From assembly GCA_012184525.1 (NCBI GenBank), contig WOFQ01000003.1:1447417-1511416 (forward strand): a stretch of 64,000 nucleotides of DNA. The letters are read 5' to 3'. Both the position numbers and the translations under genes were made by a program. The notes under the pieces are model-generated. The model did no database searches. It was not told the origin of the DNA and saw nothing but the letters and a program-made list of their open reading frames with translations. How positions within the stretch are numbered: the first letter of the stretch is position 1; each line of letters begins with the position of its first letter. The stretch comes from Xenoacremonium recifei (Eukaryota; Ascomycota; Sordariomycetes; Hypocreales; Nectriaceae). Shown piece by piece: positions 1 through 12,082 of the stretch.

Positions 1-302
1 GGCCTAAATCCCAAAGTGTGCTTAAATTCGGGGCTCTGTCACGTTCAATGATGCACCATTGGCATCAAGGAAGTCTGAATTGCGGCGAGGCCGCCTCACC
101 TACAAATGCAGCTCAGGCGCACAATCTGCAACTATGATTCGCGTTCATGGCAGGCGAGCTCCTCAACAATTCCACCTCACTCCTGCCGCACAACCACGCG
201 CCACTCACACTTTTTCTTCCCGGCCAAGCCTCCCTCGTGCACTGCCTTCTTTTGACCGTCGCTATTTTACTTCTCTTCACCATCATCTGGTTGCACGCCA
301 AC
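1..302. other. Upstream region of the BTB gene
   Basis: No gene of its own is supported. The last ~70 bases before the ATG at 303 are C/T-rich, as expected for a fungal 5' leader. An upstream ATG at 147 is in frame with the gene and would add 52 residues, including a hydrophobic stretch. I read this as a chance open leader. Confidence 0.4.
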
Positions 303-1255
303 ATGGCGCCTCCGAAAAAGAGGGCTCGAACGACGCGAAACAATCCCGATGATCAGACGCAGTCAGCCGCAGCCGCAGCCGCAGCTCCGACGCCGGCGTC
401 GCCGTCGAACCTCCTCTCTGATGTTCGCACTGCCTGGCTGGTTAGGTATGGCCGCGTTTGACCATTCTATTACTCTCAACACTCTTTTCCCGCTTTGTCT
501 CGCACAAGTCATCCACGAGCTGGATTCTCCTTAGCTGACTCGGGACTGGTTCTAGGGGCGACAATGAATTGGCTGAGCTCCGGGCTGGAGGCGAGTCCTT
601 CAAAGTCGCTAAAGCTGTGCTGATGGCACAATCCGAATACTTCCAATCTTGCTTGGGTTCGCAGTTCATCGAAGGAACCAAGGGCCAGGTAGAATTCGAC
701 AACGAGGTCGACCCCAAATATCTCGGCCTGTACATCGGCCTCGCCTACAGCCACTGCAGCCTCGTCCCCCACGAACCGCCACCATACGCCTCGCACCCCG
801 AGACGTGCGCTCCAAAGACAGCGATGAAGGATTATGTCGAAGTCTACAAGCTCTGTGATCGGTTCATCAGCCCAAAGATGGGAGACTTTATATCAAAGTG
901 CATCGATACCGCTATTGGAGACGGCCACCGAGCCCTTTTCCGAACCCACAGCGATGAGAAGCTACAAAAGACGCTTCTGACAGACTTCGCCGACGGATTC
1001 GAAGCTTTGAACTTGGATCACAATACCCAGCGCCTCATCGGAGAGCGCATGATCCAGTACTTTGTCGAGGGCGTTGATTACAACGTTTGGGCCAATTCCT
1101 TTCAAGAGCTGATGGAACGGCCGCGATTTGTGGCTCACGTGTCGGCGGGATTCTCGAAGAAGCTACAGGAGCTGCAGAACATGCGCAAATCTCTGAAGCG
1201 CAAGGAGCTGACCGGCCCGTGGAGAGACGGAATGAACGGGTTCAGCGCACCCTAG
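303..1255 (+). CDS. BTB/POZ domain protein
   Basis: Two exons, 303..445 and 556..1255 (GTATGG donor, TAG acceptor), give 280 residues. The N-terminus is basic (PPKKRAR, a nuclear-localisation-like patch) followed by an Ala/Pro linker. Residues ~48-115 have the BTB signature: FKV..AVL, then QSEYFQSCL, then an acidic strand before YLGLYIGLAY. The rest is helical and ends with a Lys/Arg-rich tail. Fungal proteins of this layout are usually uncharacterised; the BTB fold mediates dimerisation and can recruit Cullin-3 ligases, but no partner is visible here. The intron is needed because the first exon runs to a stop shortly after the donor, while the second frame has no ATG near its start. An in-frame ATG at 147 is a less likely start. 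Confidence 0.85.
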
Positions 1256-2238
1256 AGACGGGCATCTGTGGTGCCATCGGCGTTGGGCTTTCCTCATTGA
1301 AATTTCAAGGGCAATGATACGTCCGAGGTACGACGGGACTATTCAATGGGATCGATATGGAGGCGTTTGAGACGGCTAGAGAATTTGTGGCCACGACTTG
1401 GGACTTTTTAGATGGGCGGAGGATGTTGAAGGATAATATTCTATGGAAATACCCTTACAAATCGGCGGGAGTTTTGGCGTTTATTATACCATTTCTAGAG
1501 CCCCAGACTCACAAAGTCTAAATTTTATATGCCAACACGGAATGCTCTCTGGTTTCCAAGAATGATTCAATGCTAGCTTGTAACCCAATAACCAATATAC
1601 CTGCTCAGTTGCAAGAGAAGTCATTGAACACGAGCTCGATTAACCACCGATGCTGTCAAACAAATGAAATACGTGTGCACGATCAACACGCCCAAAATTC
1701 TGCACGTGTTCGCGTTTTGTAATTCCAATCACAACTTTGCCCGCCGCCTCGTATCCTGACCTGTCAGCAGCGAGAGTGCTTCCCCCAGCTCAATTCTCAA
1801 TTTGCGTCCACCGCCTTTGTGATACTGGCGCTGGACCAATCCTGGAGCTGACATTTCACGCCTCAACTGCGCGGCTAATGCAGTGCTTACACCGACCGTC
1901 TGCTAGATGACGTTCCCGTGCAGGCTCACCAATCCGCGGATAGAGAGCTGCGCTTTCGCCCCCAACATCGCTGTTTGTTTCTAGTTCAGGCTTGGGAGAT
2001 GAGCAAATAGGTACCTAATCAAGCGGATGGTCTGCCGCTTCCCCCGCAGAGTCTGAGCTACCCCTCTCGAAGAGGAAATTGTTGAGAAGCAGTCATATAG
2101 TCATCTTCGTTCAGGTCTTTAATTGTCTCCTCGGACTCTCCATTGTAGCTACTCATATCGTCAGAACCAAGCAGAGCGTTGAATCGACCTCCTCTGCTCA
2201 GTCTATCAGATTTAGTGAACCAGACCTTTCAATTCATC
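1256..2238. other. Intergenic region
   Basis: About 1 kb between the BTB gene and the dehydrogenase. It holds the 3' UTR of the first gene and the promoter and leader of the second. Both strands are broken by stops and I see no RNA gene or repeat. Confidence 0.5.
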
Positions 2239-3612
2239 ATGGCGATCGAAATCGACGTTCCTAAGACCTGCAAGGCTGGGGTCGTGACGGAGGAGGGGAA
2301 GGATTTCAAGATGGAGGTCCAGATGGTTCCTGTTCCAGAGCCCGGTACGATATACGAGGAACATTTATTTCTAAAATTCCGTCTCTCAATCTCAATCTGC
2401 TCTAACAACTCACCAGCTCCGAGCGAAATCCTCATCCGCCTCAACTGTACGGGCATTTGCCATACGGACATTCAGTTTATGCTGGGTGAGTTTGGCGTCA
2501 ATATGAGCTTCTTCGGCGTCCGATCACCAGGCCACGAAGGCGCCGGTGTCGTTGTCAAAGTCGGCAGCGAGGTCAAGGACTGGAAGGTTGGTGATAGGGC
2601 TGGAGTCAAGCCTATGTGGTCGACTTGCCAGAGTTGTGATCTCTGCAAAGGCGACAAAGAAGCTTATTGCCTGACACGCCTGACTACGGGCATGAGAGTT
2701 CCCGGTATGTCTCCGATCATTCTTACCGCCAATTCAAGGCTGCGAGTCTGACAGATGCGCGTGTGCTTAAACAGGAACGTACCAACAATATAGTGAGTCG
2801 GCCCGGACCCGGTCACCGTGAAAGACGACACGACACTAACCTGTGCATCTTCATCAATTAGTAACGTCACCGGCAAACTACGCCCAGCCAATTCCCGACG
2901 GAGTCAACGACTACACTGCTGGTCCCATTATGTGCTCTGCCTCTACCATCTACCGCTCCATCAAGGAGTCGGGGCTCCAAGCCGGGCAGTGGGCTGCGTT
3001 CCCTGGTGGAGGAGGTGGTGTTGGATTGCAGGGCGTCCAGATCGCGAAGGCATTCGGTTTGAAACCCATTGTAATTGATACGGGTGACGATCGACGCAAG
3101 CTCTGCCTCGAGATGGGAGCCGAGTGCTTTGTCGACTTTAAGCAGGTCAAGGATGTGCCTGCTGAGGTGGTGGCACTGGCTGATGGGATTGGAGCACATG
3201 GAGTCTTCGTTACAGCACCGTCAGCATACTCCTACGCGGTCGCCTGTGCTGGAACTCGGGTTGCAGCCTCGATCATGGCGGTTGGAATACGTAAGTGTGC
3301 ACCGTATTCGAGTAATGCGTCAGATGTCAAGACTCAGACAGCTAACGTATGATACGACATCTTCCAGGCCCCTTGGACGACCCTGAGATCCTAGGCGCAA
3401 CTCCTAGACAGTTCATTTTCCAGAACCTTATGATTAAGGGGACCTTGGCTGCAACGAGCAAGGACGTGGCTGAGACGCTGGACTTGGTCAAGCAGGGAAA
3501 GCTGAAATCAGTGGCCACTGCGGTTTACCCAATTGACGAACTGCCCCAGGCCGTGGAGCGCCTTCACCGAGGTGAGATTGCAGGCAGATGCGTCGTCGAT
3601 TTCAACCTGTAA
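2239..3612 (+). CDS. Zinc-dependent alcohol dehydrogenase (MDR family)
   Basis: Five exons: 2239..2344, 2417..2704, 2775..2792, 2862..3290, 3368..3612, giving 361 residues, normal for fungal ADH1-type enzymes. The enzyme is expected to interconvert alcohols and aldehydes with NAD(P)H in the cytosol. Catalytic-zinc residues are seen in CTGICHTD (C50, H51) and GHE (H75, E76). The structural zinc site is C106-x2-C109-x2-C112-x7-C120. A Gly-rich Rossmann turn (GGGGGVGLQG) follows. The third exon is only 18 nt and supplies TYQQY, matching the T(F/Y)QQY strand of yeast ADH; without it the frame breaks. The substrate cannot be told from sequence. Confidence 0.92.
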
Positions 3613-3922
3613 TTACTCTATGAGCCTGAGGATTTCTACATAAATGGCAATGAAACTACCTAGGACAGGAAAGGGAGTCTTGAATCTTGGTGGTTGATGA
3701 ACGGGCGATTAGCTGCACCTTATCTTCACCGCCTTCGCACTAAAGTGGCAGAATCCCCATCCACCCAATTTTTTTTTTCTGGACCATCCATCGTCGAGGT
3801 CTTCAATGGGGAAAAATTGACTTGCGCGCGCGGGAACAGTTCAAGCTGTCCCTCACTTAGCCAAAAGCCCTGTTCCTTGTCCTGATCCCGAAGACCAATT
3901 CCCATCCTCTTCGATTCACAAT
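3613..3922. promoter_or_regulatory. ERB1 promoter and leader
   Basis: A 310-base gap. It contains a homopolymeric T run near 3769-3779 and a C/T-rich leader just before the ERB1 ATG. No transcription-factor site is assigned. Confidence 0.3.
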
Positions 3923-6194
3923 ATGTCTCGCAAGCGTAAGGAACTCGCCGAGGTCGTGGTGCCGGAGGATGAGGAGCTTGGCGGGGTGGAATTGGATGGC
4001 GTTTTGTCGCAGAGCGAAGACGATTCCGACTACAGCGACGATGGCGCAGAAGACACTTTTGGTCTCGAGGATGATGAGGGTGATGAAGATGAGTCAGATG
4101 TTTCAGAAGATCAAGCCGCGAGCGACGACGAGGACAAACCGAACTACCGAGTTGTGACGGACGCCAATGGCAACGAGCGATACGAATATGCTGAGGTCGA
4201 TCCTGTCTACGACAGCGACGATTCCGATGCCCAGGGTCCAATCAACACCATTGGCAATATTCCTCTCTCTTTCTACGACTCATACCCTCACATTGGATAT
4301 GACATCAATGGCAAGAAGATCATGCGGCCAGCCACGGGTGAGGCCCTAGATGCGCTCCTTGAGAGCATCGAGGTGCCTAAAGGCTGGACCGGCTTGACAG
4401 ACCCTGAGACTGGCAAGCCCTTGAACCTCAGCCAGGATGAGTTGGAGCTGCTCCGCCGTCTGCAGCAGGGCGAAATCCCAGAAGAGGGATATGATCCCTA
4501 CCCTGTACGACCACTACCCTTCAGAAGAGATTTATGGTTCTGGCTAACTAACTTGTCTCTAGGATATGGTGCCTTACTTCACTGGTATCGAGGAGAAGAT
4601 GCCCCTGAGTGCTGCGCCAGAGCCGAAACGACGTTTCGTTCCCTCAAAACACGAAGCCAAGCGAGTTGCGAAGCTAGTCCGCGCCATCAAGGAGGGCAGA
4701 ATATTACCCTACAAGCCGCCGGAGGAGCGTCAACGAGAGGAGGAAGAGAAGGAGGAGACCTACTACGATATTTGGGCCAACGAGGAGCCTCAGGATCCTC
4801 ATGTTATGAATATCCCCGCACCTAAACCACCACCACCGGGCTACGATCTCAGCTACAATCCTCCGCCGGAGTATCTGCCGTCCAAGGAGGAGAAGGAGGC
4901 CTGGGAGAACGCCGATCCCGAGGACAGGGAGAAGGAATATCTCCCCGCCAAGTTCGACTCCCTGCGCAAGGTCCCCGGATACGGAGAGTTTGTCAAGGAG
5001 AGATTCGAGCGTTGTCTGGATCTGTACCTGGCTCCCCGAGTGCGCAAGAACAGGCTCAACATCGACCCGGACTCCCTGCTTCCCAAGCTGCCCCGGCCAG
5101 AGGACCTCAAGCCTTTCCCGACTCTCAGCCAGACTATCTTCCGTGGCCACGAGGGTCGCGTGCGCACCGTAGCGTTCAGCCCTGACGGAGAATGGGTTGC
5201 CTCGGGCGGTGATGACGGAACAGTCCGAGTGTGGGATCTTAACGGCCACCAGGAATGGATGGCCAAGCTGAACAGCGAGGAGCCGGTCAACATGGTGCGA
5301 TGGCGGCCCAACAAGGACACATTCATCCTGGCCGCCGCGGCTGGCGAGGACCTCTTCTTTGCCATCCCCTCGTTTGCAAGCGATGCCACGGAGAAGGCCA
5401 GCCGGGAAGTCCTCGACGCCGGCTTCGGATACGCCACGAACGGCGCCCAAGCCACCACCACCACCAACGGCGTGAAGAAGGATGCGCCTGCGAAATGGAC
5501 GCGCCCCGGCGGCCGCCTCGAAGAAGCAGGCGTGCTGCTCAAGGCCACCGTCCGCGCCTCGATCAAGGTCCTCAGCTGGCACCGCCGCGGCGACTTCCTC
5601 TGCACCGTCTCGCCCACCGGCCAGCGCAGCTCCGTCGCCATCCACACGCTCTCCAAGCATCTCAGCCAGGTGCCCTTCCGCCGCCTGCCCGGCCTCGCCC
5701 AGACGGCCCAGTTCCACCCCTCGCGGCCGCTCTTCTTCGTCGCCACCCAGCGCATGATCCGCTGCTACGACCTGCAGCGCCAGGAGCTCGTCAAGGTGCT
5801 GCAGCCCGGCGCGCGCTGGATCTCGTCCTTCGACGTGCACCCCGGCGGCGACAACGTCATCGTCGGCTCCTACGACCGTCGTCTGCTGTGGCACGACCTG
5901 GATCTTTCGGCGCGGCCTTACAAGACGATGCGGTTCCACCCCGAGGCCATCCGCGCCGTCCGCTTCCACCGCGGCTTGCCCCTGTTCGCCGACGCCAGCG
6001 ACGACGGCACCATCCAGATCTTCCACGGCAAGGTTGTCAGCGACCTGATGGAGAACGCCACCATCGTGCCGGTCAAGATGCTCAAGGGCCACCGCGTGGT
6101 CAACAAGCTGGGCGTCATGGACATCGACTGGCATCCCAAGCACCCGTGGTGTCTCAGTGCAGGCGCCGATGGGACGTGCAGGCTGTGGGCGTAA
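3923..6194 (+). CDS. ERB1: Ribosome biogenesis protein ERB1 (BOP1)
   Basis: Two exons, 3923..4504 and 4563..6194 (branch point CTAAC just before the TAG acceptor), give 737 residues. ERB1 forms the nucleolar PeBoW complex with NOP7 and YTM1 and is needed for 27S pre-rRNA processing and 60S assembly. The first ~95 residues are very acidic and Ser-rich. The BOP1 N-terminal domain follows (starting about DPVYDSDDSD and including PLSFYDSYPHIGYDI, then Glu-rich helices). The C-terminal half is a WD40 propeller beginning near residue 386 (FRGHEGRV, then GGDDGTVRVWD) and ending with GADGTCRLW at the stop. Length and order fit the family. A long antisense open frame across the propeller is a composition shadow of GC-rich codons. 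Confidence 0.95.
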
Positions 6195-6716
6195 TCGCGT
6201 GGAGGGCGTTTCATCACGGGGGGAGAGTAGACTGGCTACGTAGCGACGGCGTTGGGATGAATATAATAAAAAGTGTTTTTGAGATAGGATGGATGTGTAT
6301 AGACATGGTCGTTGTATATCATAGAACCTGATCTATTCTGTCATGCTGACACGGTTTATTACATGTGCACAATAAAGCTAACATAGCATTCCATGAAGGT
6401 GACATGTATGCCGAAGCACGATGGACAAACCCGGTACTTGGATCATCATCAGACCGTTTCCAGTCAATGCCCTCACAACATCAGCACACAGCTTAACAGC
6501 GGACATGTGGAACCTTTAGAAAGACCTTTTTGTCTGCTATCATAAGCTACCTATCTCAACCTAGTACTCATACAAGCAACGCAGTAAGACCACCGCCTCT
6601 CCTAAGGGGCAAATGAAAATGAACACCTGAAGGGGCGGAGACAACTATTTATGTCGAACCCCCCGGTCCCTCTTCCGTGTCGTAACGACATAAACCAAAG
6701 CAGTAACTGCAAAGTT
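6195..6716. other. Convergent 3' intergenic region
   Basis: It lies between the ends of ERB1 (plus) and the Ish1-like gene (minus), so it should hold both 3' UTRs and polyadenylation signals. An AATAAA lies at about 6369-6374 on the plus strand. No gene is seen. Confidence 0.4.
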
Positions 6717-8483
6717 TTACAGCTCCTCTCGAAGCTTCTGGGCGCGAGCCTTGGCTTCAGCCTCTGTCTCTCCAGCCTTCTGCTTGGCGGCTTCGCTTCC
6801 CATGTTAAACTGGTACGCAACCCAATCCCAAGTATCGCGAGCAGCCTCGCCAATCTTGGCAAAGATAGTCTGACTGGGGCTGGTGGTGCCATACTTAAAG
6901 TACGTAGACTCCTTACGAGCCCGAGCCTTCAGGTCCTCCAGCGTGGACCCCTGAGGAACAGGGATGCCGTAACTGTCAAGGTACTTCTTGAGATCCGTCT
7001 CGGACCACGAGTCGAAAGCGTTCTGTCTGGCAGCTGCGGTTGCGGAGGCGAGGTAGCTGGTGGCTGAAGCATAGTGGCTTCCACCAGCCGATGAAGCCGA
7101 GGAGTAGGCAGACTGAGCGGCACTGACGAGCTCATCACGGCTCGCGTCCTTCTTGGCGGCAGCCTTCTTCGCAGCAGCGTCTCCGTTCTTCTGAAGGTAG
7201 CTCTTCAAGCTGTCATAGCTGAGGTCATCAAAAGTCCAGGCAGTCCACCCACTTGCAGCCTTGTGCGAGTGTTTGCGAACGAGAGCTTGGAGCTCAGCCT
7301 TGTTAGATCCCTGAGGGACGGGAACACCGCGAGCATCGAGGTAGGCCTTAAGGCGACTGTCGGACCAGGTAGCCACAACTTGGTTGAAAGCATCCTGGGC
7401 AGCAAGAGAAGCGCTGTCAGTGGCTTTGGCATACTGGTTCTGAGCATTAGACGACGCAGCGCCAAAGGCAGACGAAGCCTTTCCGGCGACAGTGTCGCCC
7501 AGGATCTCGGCCTTGTGTCGGCGGACCAGGGCGCGGAGTTCGTTGGTCTTGGTTCCCTGGGGGACGGGAATGCCGTTCTTGTCGCAGAATTCTTTGAGCT
7601 GAGACTCGCTCCAAGCGTCAATGATCATGTCAGTGAGAGTGGCATACGCTGCCTGAGCACTGGCCGTCATGCTCGCAGCTTGATCCTGAGCTCGGAGATA
7701 CGCAAGACGAGAGTTTCGGCGAACGGAGGCGATCAGCTTGTCGCGAGAAGTTGGCTGGGGTGCTGGGAAGCCGTGGGTATCAAGCCACTCCTTCAAGTCA
7801 GATTCCGACCACGTTCCGTACAACCAGTCGCCAGGGTAGGCCACAGTTTCACCAGTCTTCTTGGCAACGGTCTCGTAGTTTGCGCGGGCCTTCTGAAGAA
7901 GGGTGTCACGCTTTCGAGGTTGAGGGACTGTATCTGTTAGTTTCTATCATACGTCGCAATTGAACGTTTAGCATACCTGGAATGCCGTGCTTGTCACAGA
8001 AGGCCTTGAGCTGACTCTCAGTCCAGGTATCCAGGATCCAGTCCTTCACATTAAGCCAGGCGCTCTGGGCGTTGTCCTCGGTCTCGTACCAGTTGGACTT
8101 GACCTGAGCGACGAGGGAGTCCTTGGTGGCAGCAGCGTCGTCACGCTTCTCCTGCCCCTTTGCTTGCAAATACGCGCTGAGCTGAGCAGTATCCCAGCTG
8201 TTGTAAGGGGAAACGACATAGTCGTTCCAATTGTTCTCGATGAGCGACTCTAGATCCTTGCGATCGGCGGGGGTTGGGTATGGGATATCGTGATCCGAAA
8301 GCCATCGCTCGAGCTCTGTCTCATGCCACTTGTTGTAGACTGCAATAGCGTATTAGAATATTGCCGTACTTCAACCCATAACTGAAAAGATCACACACCT
8401 GCTTTTGATCCAGGGAACCAGGTGCTAGCCGCAACACCATGAAGCGACAGGCTCAGCGCCAATACGCCGTTGAGGAACCGCAT
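6717..8483 (-). CDS. Secreted/ER stress protein with Ish1 (Msc1) repeats
   Basis: Three exons on the minus strand: 8483..8399, 8339..7977, 7927..6717, giving 552 residues. The first exon encodes a signal peptide (MRFLNGVLAL... up to about GVAAS). The rest is up to eight ~50-residue repeats of the pattern W-(S/T)-E-S-x-L-K-x-(W/F/Y)-L/C-D-x-x-G-(I/V)-P-x-P, each followed by a basic helix. This is the Ish1 repeat (Pfam Ish1, LEM/HeH-like fold) of Schizosaccharomyces Ish1 and Saccharomyces Msc1, stress-induced proteins of the nuclear envelope/ER. One copy (around plus 7130-7240) is degenerate, with an Ala/Lys-rich insertion in place of the IPxP turn. Function beyond the stress link is inference. 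Confidence 0.88.
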
Positions 8484-10034
8484 GATTCCGGTGCTTCTGT
8501 CCAGAGAGTAAATATCGTGGTGAGCAGCGGAATGCTGGGGATGTGGTCGAAGGGCGAGAAGGGTATCACGGTGAGGAAGATGAGAAGAAGTAGGAGGAAG
8601 AAGAAGAAACGAGGTGAAGTTTCGAGGACAAATTAAATGACAGGTAGAAGGCGGGGAAAACGGACGGCAGATGATGTCAATAGAAACGAGTTAAAGTCGG
8701 GCAAGGTGAATGGAAGCAGGCAAGCAAGCAACCAGGCCTATTGTGGAGGGAAGGAGGGAGGCAAGAAGGCCGCGCCTGCCACATGAGCTGCCTGTGCGTG
8801 AGTGAGACAGGAATCCATCACGTCACTGCCAGAGCTGTGGCTGGACATCGTTGCCCTAACAGAGCAACAAAGCGGTACATGCACGGGAGGCAGGGCCACT
8901 GCTGCGCTTGCCATTGGATCGCGCAATGGGGTAAGTACCGGATACGTGCAATGCGTTTTGACCCAAACTCCGATTCATCGGCTGGATCAGAGACCAGCCT
9001 GAAGCTTCAATCAAACAGCAGTGATGAGCTGTCCGGCATTCCAGTACCGTCTACCTCTACAATCCTTCAACAAGTTAAATTATGGGCGTTTCTGACCACC
9101 GAATATTAAAAGCATGAAGAAGACAGTGGGCTGGAGCTGCTTGAAGCTGCTGTATTTTCCTTGATGCCCTGTACATCCTGCGATCTCGACGTTGAAAAAG
9201 AATTGAAGCCCTGGTCAGTGACGGGGATCATGCGGAGCTACTCCAATTGCACCACTCGGAATGACGTAGGCATGACCCGAGCTTAGCTGGGGAAGTACTG
9301 CGGTGGGTACCTCCAGGTAAAGCACGACTTCATGCACTTCCAGGTAACATTAAGATCTAAAGCCTAGAAAACGCAGACAACATGGGGAGAATCAGGCATA
9401 GGTAAAGTGCTGTGCCTGTACGCAGTCAATTATTTCCGTGAATAACTCATGACTTACGTCGAAATAATGTTCAGCTTCTTAACAGGCAGGCCTTGAAGCA
9501 TGCTTCTACATGCTCACGAAAAGCTACAGAGGTACTTCAACCCGATTTCGTTGGCGAGAGGCAACAATGTACAGTCATCTACATGGCATGTGCTCATGGT
9601 TCGCTGGCCTTTCAGCCTGGATTAATATTGTGAATCGTCGATGCGGAGGTCGTGACGGGGCGCTAAGCACGTTGCACAACCAGTGCTGGAACAAATGCTC
9701 CGGTGATGTCACTCTTGAGGCAGCTCTGATTTTGGCCAACACAGGCACGAGCCAGAACACGTGCTTGTCCTCCTAATCGAAGAGCTGGAAGGGTTGGCAG
9801 GCTTGCATCTTTTAATGGGCTTGCTGGTGCTTAACTCCCTACAAGCGCGTCTAGCTGGCCCGATCGCCAGCCCATGATTTTATGCCACCAGAAACACAAG
9901 GAGCGTCTCAGTGCCGTGATATGTTGATACATTTGTCTATGAATTTGGTAGGCATGGCCGTCTCTATGCTCAGCCCGAATCCCATCGCCGAAAGTGCCTT
10001 GAAACCTCCCGTCCTCATCCTTACATCGCGTTGA
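8484..10034. other. Intergenic region, 1.55 kb
   Basis: It contains the promoter of the Ish1-like gene (a purine-rich tract at about 8575-8612 on the plus strand) and the 3' flank of RPT5. Short open frames on both strands have no domain features or splice signals I can support. No tRNA or repeat was found. Confidence 0.4.
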
Positions 10035-11576
10035 TTAAGCGTAGAAATTGACGGTCTAGGTGTGGTAGTCAGTGATATGTTCTTCGAGATGCTCCTGGAG
10101 TCACTTACATCCTTCTTCTTGGCCTGGACCTCGGCGATAGCATCGACATAGTGCTCGTGGCCAATCTTGTTCTTCCCCGATCTCAACGCAATCATACCAG
10201 CCTCCACACACACAGCCTTCAGCATAGCACCGCCAAACTCGTCTGTGCTGCGCGCCAACTCTCCCCAGTTGACTCCAGGATCGACCTTCATCTTCCGGGA
10301 GTGAATCTTGAGAATCTGAGCTCGTGCTTCCTCATTTGGTAGGGGGAACTCGATCTTGCGGTCGAGACGACCTGATCGCAGAAGCGCCGGGTCGAGAACA
10401 TCGACACGGTTTGTCGCTGCGAGCACTTTGATTCGGTCATCCGAAGCGAAACCGTCCAGCTGGTTTAGAAGCTCCAGCATAGTTCGCTGCACTTCTCGAT
10501 CGCCGCTCTTCTCGCTGTCGAATCGCTTCGTTCCCACAGCATCCAACTCGTCGATGAAGATAATCGCTGGCGCCTTCTCCTTGGCCAGGGCGAAACAGTC
10601 TCGCACCAACTTGGCACCGTCACCGATAAACATCTGTACTAATTGGGGACCGGCGAGCTTCAGGAAGGTGGCGTCGGTTTGGGCCGCACAAGCTCTTGCC
10701 AGCAGGGTCTTTCCAGTTCCAGGGGGGCCGTACATGAGAGCACCTACCGCTAATGTTAGTTTTCTTCAATGTTCATCGAGCTGAGATCTTACCTTTAGGT
10801 GCCTTGATGCCAATCTTCTTGAATCGCTCTGCCTCCTTCATCGGCCAAACAATAGCCTCTACAAGCTCCTCAATCTGCTTATCCAAGCCTCCCACATCAG
10901 TGTATTGCTCAGTGGGTTTCTCGTCAACCTCCATGGCCTTCACTCTGCTGTCGTACTCGGCGGGGAGCGTATCGAGAATCAGATACGAGTCCTTGTTCAC
11001 ACCAATAAGATCACCGGGCTTCAGTTTGTCGGCATCCACCAAGCCAATGAGCGGCAGAAAGATAGTCTGTCGCGTTGATGTCTTGATCACAGCTGACTTG
11101 CCCACTCGTGTAGCATCAAGGTCGATATTGGCTCCTTCTTCTGACGATTCGGCGGTCGGGTCGAGGTCGAGGAGTTCAACGACGTTTCCCACAAGGTATG
11201 GCAATTGCCTGCTCGTTGTTAGCCATACATTGATTTAGAGTGCGTAACGAGCAACTTGCCTGTTGTTTGCAATCTTGTCCATGTTGTCTTTGATCTTCTC
11301 TCCCATGGCCGCTTTCTCGTGCGATAGACGCGAGAACTCACTCTTCATGATCCGAGAGTCGTTTTCCAATAGCCGTTTCCTGGTTTGGATGTCCAGGGTG
11401 CTGAGTCCCAAGATCTCCTCATCTAGGATATCCTCCTCCTCTTCCTCTTCCTCGGCGTCCTTCATCTCTGCATCGCCATCTGAGGGCTTCTTCTTGTCCT
11501 TATCGCCATCATCGCCTCTCTTCTTCTCCTCCTTGTCTCGGCGATCGAGATCATCGAGCTCCTCGAGAGTCGACAT
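10035..11576 (-). CDS. RPT5: 26S proteasome regulatory ATPase Rpt5 (subunit 6A)
   Basis: Four exons on the minus strand: 11576..11260, 11208..10793, 10743..10109, 10055..10035, giving 462 residues. Rpt5 is one of six AAA ATPases in the 19S base that unfold substrates and open the 20S gate. The acidic N-terminus leads to a coiled coil and the OB domain (QLPYLVGNVVELLD). Then come Walker A (GPPGTGKT), Walker B (IIFIDELDA), the sensor N (ATNR) and the arginine-finger region (LDPALLRSGRLDRKIEFPLP). The last exon is 21 nt and ends in NFYA, the HbYX-type tail that docks into the 20S alpha ring. The first intron uses GC-AG borders (GCAAGT donor); only this restores NNRQLPY. The start MSTLEELDD matches other fungal Rpt5. 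Confidence 0.95.
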
Positions 11577-12082
11577 TGTGAAATGTGGCAAAGCAGGGCG
11601 GCAGGAACAACAGCGGAGGGAGGACGGGTCTGCAAATCAGATATCAGGTCGTAATAGCAGTCAGAAATATCGCCGGTCACAGCAGAAGGCAAAGATTGCC
11701 AGAGAGTGTTGTGTTGTTGTGCTTGCTGTGAGAGAAGCACACACGGGTCATAGGGTGAAAGGTGTAGCTTCCCCAAGGCAGTCGAGCGGCGCGCGTAATC
11801 AGCCTGGCACCTTCCATTAGCTCGGTGCTGCAAAGCACTGCTGGGGCTTTCGGATCTAGCAACCGGCGGTCGGCGCTAAGATATTCCGACAGAACCTAAG
11901 AGCTCTCTGCCATTCAGCCGTTGGCTGATTGAAGACCCACTTCGAATTTATGAAGCTTCTCACGGGGATTTTTCGACGCAGGATTGCACCACTTCGTCGC
12001 CAGCAGCACCTACATTTACACGCCTGTGTGCCCAGCGAACGGTCGGACCGCTCTCTTTGTGAGAGTTTTTCCATAAGAGACC
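11577..12082. promoter_or_regulatory. Divergent promoter RPT5 / uL10m
   Basis: A 506-base shared region between two genes pointing away from each other. TGTGGCAAA at 11584-11592 is one base from the yeast proteasome element GGTGGCAAA bound by Rpn4. It lies within the RPT5 leader; whether it works here is unknown. Confidence 0.35.

Noticed and set aside
147..302. Upstream in-frame ATG giving the BTB protein a transmembrane N-terminus
   Set aside because: The sequence is a C/T-rich leader, and the ATG at 303 is followed by a typical nuclear-protein N-terminus; BTB proteins of this kind are not membrane proteins.
4704..6143. A 479-codon open frame antisense to ERB1
   Set aside because: It mirrors the GC-rich third positions of the WD40 domain, has no domain of its own, and the sense strand encodes a complete conserved protein.
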